IMG/VR virus record: IMGVR_UViG_3300021185_001690
Span: 1-23,325 of that record
Reading direction: 5' to 3' (one strand)
From: a virus
Length of the DNA: 23,325 nucleotides
The position numbers and the translations under genes are program-made. Positions 21,804 through 23,325 of the stretch are shown piece by piece. Each line of letters opens with the position of its first letter. Positions within the stretch are counted from its first letter, which is position 1. The notes under the pieces were generated by a model, which made no database searches, was not told the origin of the DNA, and worked only from the letters and a program-made list of their open reading frames with translations.

Positions 21804-21830
21804 ATAGTATCAGCGCTAATATATTAGCGC
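21804..21830 (-). promoter_or_regulatory. Early promoter candidate with overlapping perfect 18-bp palindrome
   Basis: On the - strand ATATTAG, six bases (CGCTGA) and TACTAT, with TG as an extended -10 motif, at 21804-21822. GCGCTAATATATTAGCGC (21813-21830) is a perfect palindrome overlapping it. On the + strand a second ATATTAG-N6-TACTTA runs at 21821-21839. The palindrome could be an operator for the phage repressor. This is the only gap of note (60 bases) in the 18-23 kb block. Confidence 0.6.
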
Positions 21831-21839
21831 CAGTACTTA

Positions 21840-22475
21840 TTAAAGGTTTATTGGATCAGACGCTGTTTTTGTTGTTAGTGCTATCTGCCCATCGTTGATG
21901 AGATGTTTTATGACATCTGGCACTAACTCTTTGACGCTTTCTTCAATGCTTTGTTCGATTGCTTCTTTATGCATAAAGTCTTCAAGCATTTCTTCAACTC
22001 TTATGTCTACGTCATCTCTGTCAACGAATCGGTATTGATCTATGAAGTCTTCAAGCATGCTTTCTAAACTGTCTTTGTTGACGAAGCCTGAATCTTCTAT
22101 ACATTCTTCGACGTCTTCCTGAGTCATATACTCTTCTGCGCAGCGCACTTTCATGTAAGTTTCTATCTTATCCCCAATATCGTCTTCGCTTACTGCAAGT
22201 TGTTCGTTGACGGTCTTGGTGACAGTTTCCTTGATGTACGCGTCAAGTGCGTCTGAAAACGATGTTGCTGCGTTTTTTGGTTCAAATGCTGGGTGAGTTT
22301 CGTAGTCAGATGATTCCATGACTGCACTAAGGCTGATTAAATCAAGGTCATATTGACTCTCAGCGTTTGCGAGTAGTCTTTTATACTCAGCTTTCGCGTC
22401 TGCTTCGTCATCAAACACTTCCCAACTGTCTTCGCTACCACGGCAGTGGGATACGACGTATGTTCGTCCGGTCAT
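21840..22475 (-). CDS. Acidic hypothetical protein, 211 aa
   Basis: ATG 22475 (ATGA overlap with the previous stop) and GAGGAG eight bases upstream. The first 35 residues form a short domain (TYVVSHCRGSEDSWEVFDDEADAKAEYKRLL), the pattern of small 'display/conversion' domains that may bind a ligand. The rest is strongly acidic and helical with near repeats (LESMLEDFIDQ / VEEMLEDFMHK; DVEECIEDSG). No family recognised. Acidic early proteins can mimic DNA or scaffold other proteins, but this is only a possibility. Confidence 0.65.
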   Translation of the reverse strand: MTGRTYVVSHCRGSEDSWEVFDDEADAKAEYKRLLANAESQYDLDLISLSAVMESSDYETHPAFEPKNAATSFSDALDAYIKETVTKTVNEQLAVSEDDIGDKIETYMKVRCAEEYMTQEDVEECIEDSGFVNKDSLESMLEDFIDQYRFVDRDDVDIRVEEMLEDFMHKEAIEQSIEESVKELVPDVIKHLINDGQIALTTKTASDPINL

Positions 22476-22816
22476 TCTGTTTTCTCCTCTACTTTGTGGA
22501 TAAAATGCAGTAAGTTATGCAAATCTGCTCGGTACTCTGTTTCATAATGCTCGTGATCAGCCAGTAATTCACTTATCTCCACGACAAAATTTATCGCCTC
22601 TTTTTTAACCATCGGCTCGTATGGCACTAACTCACATTCCATAGCGCACTGTTCGCACCACTGTGCGCATTCTGGATCAAAGCGTAAATGTGATTCGCCA
22701 TGCTTTACGAAAAGGTTGTAATGGACTTCGTCGTTAGTGAAACACTTTGCACATACGAGCGTTTCGTCATAAAGAAAACTTGCTGTTTTCATGCCTAGTG
22801 CTTTGTCGGTACTCAT
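22472..22816 (-). CDS. Cysteine-containing hypothetical protein, 114 aa
   Basis: ATG 22816 overlaps the previous stop as ATGA; the internal ATG 22792 is possible. Cysteine pairs TLVCAKCF and PECAQWCEQCAMEC look like metal ligands (C22-x2-C25 with C50, C54, C57, C61), suggesting a zinc-bound fold. The C-terminal third is a charged helix (VEISELLADHEHYETEYRADLHNLLHF). Function unknown. Confidence 0.65.
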   Translation of the reverse strand: MSTDKALGMKTASFLYDETLVCAKCFTNDEVHYNLFVKHGESHLRFDPECAQWCEQCAMECELVPYEPMVKKEAINFVVEISELLADHEHYETEYRADLHNLLHFIHKVEEKTE

Positions 22817-22998
22817 GCGTGATACTTAGCCTCCTTTAGGTTATCTGGGTCGACTTTGTCTGCTAGATACGAGTAGTCAAAGTTTGTGTCTTCGAAGAAC
22901 ATTTTGATGCTGCCATCAGCATTAAGTAATTCGTTACCGTCTTCGTCTCGTTTGTAGTAAAAGACGTTGTACACCGCGATTGAATACTCTTTTGCCAT
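22813..22998 (-). CDS. Hypothetical protein, 61 aa
   Basis: ATG 22998 with AGGA six bases upstream. MAKEYSIAVYNVFYYKRDED reads as a beta-hairpin domain, followed by NADGSIKMFFEDTNFDYSYLAD. No family recognised. It lies 2 bases after the preceding stop and overlaps the next start by ATGA. Confidence 0.65.
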   Translation of the reverse strand: MAKEYSIAVYNVFYYKRDEDGNELLNADGSIKMFFEDTNFDYSYLADKVDPDNLKEAKYHA

Positions 22999-23000
22999 GC

Positions 23001-23309
23001 CTAATCCTCTTCTTCGTCGAATTGCGAAATTATGAATTCGAAGTCTGGGTCGGAATCAGGGCTACGGCGCTTTGAGACTTTTTGAATGAACCTAAGTGGG
23101 CAAGAGTCGTCGTACCATTCTTGTAACGTTCTGGCAGCATCAACCTCCGGTTTAAAAGGTTGTGGTATAAGAGTTATTGAATAATCCCATTCTTTAAATT
23201 CTTCTGTCGTTTCTGCATCTGCCGTGATGTAGATTTTGTGGCACTTATCCCATGTAATGGCATGAGCACCTTTTACTGCTTCAATAATTCGGTCATCGGG
23301 TTGGATCAT
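23001..23309 (-). CDS. Hypothetical protein, 102 aa
   Basis: ATG 23309 with GGAG eight bases upstream. The protein opens MIQPDDRIIEAVKGAHAITW and has HKIYITADAETTEEFKEWDY and an acidic end (FIISQFDEEED). It is the first gene of the - strand block visible in the window; upstream context is cut off at 23325. No family recognised. Confidence 0.65.
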   Translation of the reverse strand: MIQPDDRIIEAVKGAHAITWDKCHKIYITADAETTEEFKEWDYSITLIPQPFKPEVDAARTLQEWYDDSCPLRFIQKVSKRRSPDSDPDFEFIISQFDEEED

Positions 23310-23325
23310 GTTTAGTACTCCGATG

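Noticed and set aside
13305-21822. T7-type RNA polymerase promoters (ACTATA cores resemble the T7 promoter)
   Set aside because: No single-subunit RNA polymerase gene is in the window, and the -17 to -5 region does not match; an extended -10 or a phage-specific element explains the boxes as well.

Overview
The window reads as part of the genome of a temperate tailed phage, apparently free (not integrated), whose host is probably a marine gammaproteobacterium. Three things support this. There is a tyrosine integrase next to a phage attachment core that copies the 3' end of a bacterial tRNA (serine type, with CCA encoded). There is a CI-like helix-turn-helix regulator and an excisionase-like protein. 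The phage also carries a CsrA/RsmA homologue, a regulator common in gammaproteobacteria. Because virion genes lie on one side of the attachment core and integrase plus replication genes on the other, the core is attP rather than attL or attR.

Layout. Positions 1-7958 (+ strand) are the end of the late/structural module. They hold two small unknown genes, a tail structural protein, a 1634-residue tail fibre/tip protein with about eleven chitin-binding-like modules and a lambda gpJ-like (DUF1983) C-terminal part, a tail assembly chaperone, a 34-residue lysine-rich peptide and a small HNH-like protein. Positions 7959-9509 are the integration module: attP with repeated ATGACGGA sites, integrase (+) and, convergent to it with overlapping stops, an excisionase-like HTH gene (-). 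Positions 9510-23309 are all on the - strand and form the early/replication region. In transcription order (right to left) it holds four small unknown genes, a MazG-like DUF5664 protein, a chain of small overlapping genes, family A DNA polymerase, CsrA, an AEP primase/SF3 helicase, a RecB/Cas4-like Fe-S nuclease, small genes, a GP88-like protein, a SNF2-type helicase, a Cys-rich mini protein, a coiled-coil protein, a putative ssDNA-binding protein, a VRR-NUC nuclease and the repressor.

How the parts fit. Polymerase, primase-helicase, SNF2 helicase, ssDNA-binding candidate and two PD-(D/E)XK nucleases make a self-contained replication/recombination module. Most early genes overlap by 1-14 bases, which implies translational coupling. 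A recurrent element, ATATTAG-N6-TAYTAW, sits at the head of successive early transcription units and is the best promoter candidate. The polymerase has leucine at the position equal to E. coli Pol I residue 762, a variant associated with temperate viral lifestyles and consistent with the integrase.

Most notable: csrA between polymerase and primase, together with a CsrA-type hairpin over the ribosome binding site of the first gene after an early promoter; the tRNA-derived attP; the shared early promoter element; a perfect 38-bp hairpin-forming direct repeat; and an 8-bp tandem array ahead of the putative ssDNA-binding gene. No lysis, capsid, terminase or RNA polymerase gene is in the window.
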